The position numbers and the translations under genes are program-made. Below the pieces are notes generated by a model. That model was given only the letters and a program-made list of their open reading frames with translations. It did not search any database and had not been told where the DNA came from. Positions 63,146-64,000 of a stretch of 64,000 nucleotides of DNA are shown here, piece after piece. Each line of letters opens with the position of its first letter. Positions within the stretch are counted from its first letter, which is position 1. Source of the stretch: Pseudomonadales bacterium (GTDB taxonomy: Bacteria > Pseudomonadota > Gammaproteobacteria > Pseudomonadales > Porticoccaceae); the NCBI GenBank assembly GCA_024234435.1, contig JACKOF010000003.1:62001-126000 (forward strand). The letters are read 5' to 3'.

Positions 63146-64000
63146 CTATTTACATACATGTGAAGGCACGCCTTCGAGAATGATTGTCTTACTCTCTAAA
63201 TAGGGCCGAAGGCCGTCAACACCGCCTTGTCGTCCTATGCCCGACTGTTTGAACCCTCCGAATCCTATTCTCATGTCACTGCGAAACACATTGTGGCCAA
63301 CTGTTCCTGATTGAAGTTGCCTGGCTACAGCGTAAGCGCGATCAACGTCGTTAGTGAAGACAGAGTTATTAAGCCCGTATTCAGTATCATTGGCCAAAGC
63401 AATAGCGTGCTCTTCACTGTCCGCCGCAATCACACATAACACTGGCGCAAAAAATTCTTCTCTGGCAATCGCTGAATTGTTGTCAACATTTGCGAAGACC
63501 GTGGGTTCATAGAAATAACCCTTGTCCAGATGAGCAGGCCGGCGACCACCGACCGCTAACGAAGAGCCATTGGCAACTGCCCGCTGAACCATTTGCTCGA
63601 CTTTATCCCGCTGACGCCCCGACACTAAAGGCCCCAATTGGGTTTCGGGATCAAATGGATCACCAATCTTGACGGATTGGTAAACCGAACCAAGTGCATC
63701 AACCAGCTCATCATGTCGGCTCTTTGTCACAATTATGCGAGTCAGCGAAGAGCACACTTGGCCGCTGAGAAAACAAGAGAAACCGGCAATGGACTGCGCT
63801 GCGGTTTCAATATCATAGTCGTCCAGAATCACCGCCGCCGATTTGCCACCCAGCTCCAGCGTAAACCGCGCCACACGTTCGGCACAAAGTGCGCCAATGT
63901 GTTTGCCCGCCACATCTGAACCAGTAAAAGTAATTTTGTTGACCCACGGGTGACGAACAAGCCTCTCTGAAGGGCCTCTATCTGCTGTGACTACATTTAA
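63146..64000 (-). CDS. Aldehyde dehydrogenase (N-terminus cut by window edge)
   Basis: 285 residues are visible, with the frame open to the edge. The catalytic region is present: LELGGKSAAVILDD carries the general-base Glu, FLSGQVCSSLTRIIV the nucleophilic Cys, and REEFFAPVLCVIAAD and the C-terminal motif IGFGGFKQSGIGRQGG are usual. It oxidises an aldehyde to a carboxylic acid with NAD(P)+. With the P450 gene just downstream it could take a methyl group, after hydroxylation and alcohol oxidation, to the acid for CoA activation. Confidence 0.93.
   Translation of the reverse strand, partial: LNVVTADRGPSERLVRHPWVNKITFTGSDVAGKHIGALCAERVARFTLELGGKSAAVILDDYDIETAAQSIAGFSCFLSGQVCSSLTRIIVTKSRHDELVDALGSVYQSVKIGDPFDPETQLGPLVSGRQRDKVEQMVQRAVANGSSLAVGGRRPAHLDKGYFYEPTVFANVDNNSAIAREEFFAPVLCVIAADSEEHAIALANDTEYGLNNSVFTNDVDRAYAVARQLQSGTVGHNVFRSDMRIGFGGFKQSGIGRQGGVDGLRPYLESKTIILEGVPSHVCK

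Overview
The window looks like chromosomal DNA of a free-living, respiring, probably marine gammaproteobacterium. The evidence is the gene set: an rsx/rnf complex, a cbb3 oxidase cluster, homodimeric-type aceE with a two-lipoyl aceF, a class II-type pyrC next to rnt, a BepA/PerM pair, and sodium-linked transporters (NhaD, a DASS carrier). A Spongiibacteraceae/Cellvibrionales-like relative fits best, but this is inference from gene content. I see no rRNA, tRNA, CRISPR array, insertion sequence or phage.

Positions 1-46,700 are mostly housekeeping and energy genes. They start with a Kef-type antiporter (cut by the edge), an AsmA-like DUF748 protein, a secreted fibro-slime protein and a rhomboid protease. 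rsxABCDGE (5,967-11,677) follows, with a DASS anion carrier behind it. A minus-strand block holds an unknown membrane protein, gloA and a Yip1-like protein. Next is the complete cbb3 block, both assembly genes (a TauE-like protein, ccoS, ccoI, ccoH, ccoG) and structural genes (ccoP, ccoQ, ccoO, ccoN), with an FNR/ANR-type box ahead of ccoN. Then come argG, pyrC-rnt, maeB, aceE-aceF, an M16 lipoprotein peptidase, perM, a BepA-like chaperone-protease and nadA. A Fur-box-led pair follows (polyferredoxin and P19-type iron protein), then a ribbon-helix-helix protein and nhaD behind a long structured leader.

Positions 46,779-64,000 are a catabolic island: alcohol dehydrogenase, TonB-dependent receptor, TetR regulator, two 2-hydroxyacyl-CoA dehydratase subunits with their ATP-dependent activase, an atypical SDR, an acyl-CoA ligase, a second TetR regulator, an LCAD/IVD-like acyl-CoA dehydrogenase, a nitronate-monooxygenase-family flavoprotein, an NTF2-like protein, a cytochrome P450 and an aldehyde dehydrogenase (cut by the edge). 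A coherent reading is: uptake by the receptor, P450 hydroxylation, oxidation to an acid by the alcohol and aldehyde dehydrogenases, CoA activation, and beta-oxidation-like steps in which a hydroxyacyl-CoA is dehydrated by a radical enzyme. The substrate is not visible from sequence; a steroid, terpenoid or branched aliphatic acid is plausible.

The main discovery candidate is this oxygen-sensitive-type dehydratase inside an aerobic-looking pathway. A shared 13-bp palindromic operator (TGAGTAATACTCA-like) lies in the spacers of apparently identical promoters before the activase gene and the acyl-CoA dehydrogenase gene, and before the second TetR gene. The SDR embedded among the dehydratase genes has lost both the catalytic Tyr and Lys. 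The activase carries a C-terminal extension with an extra Cys pair.
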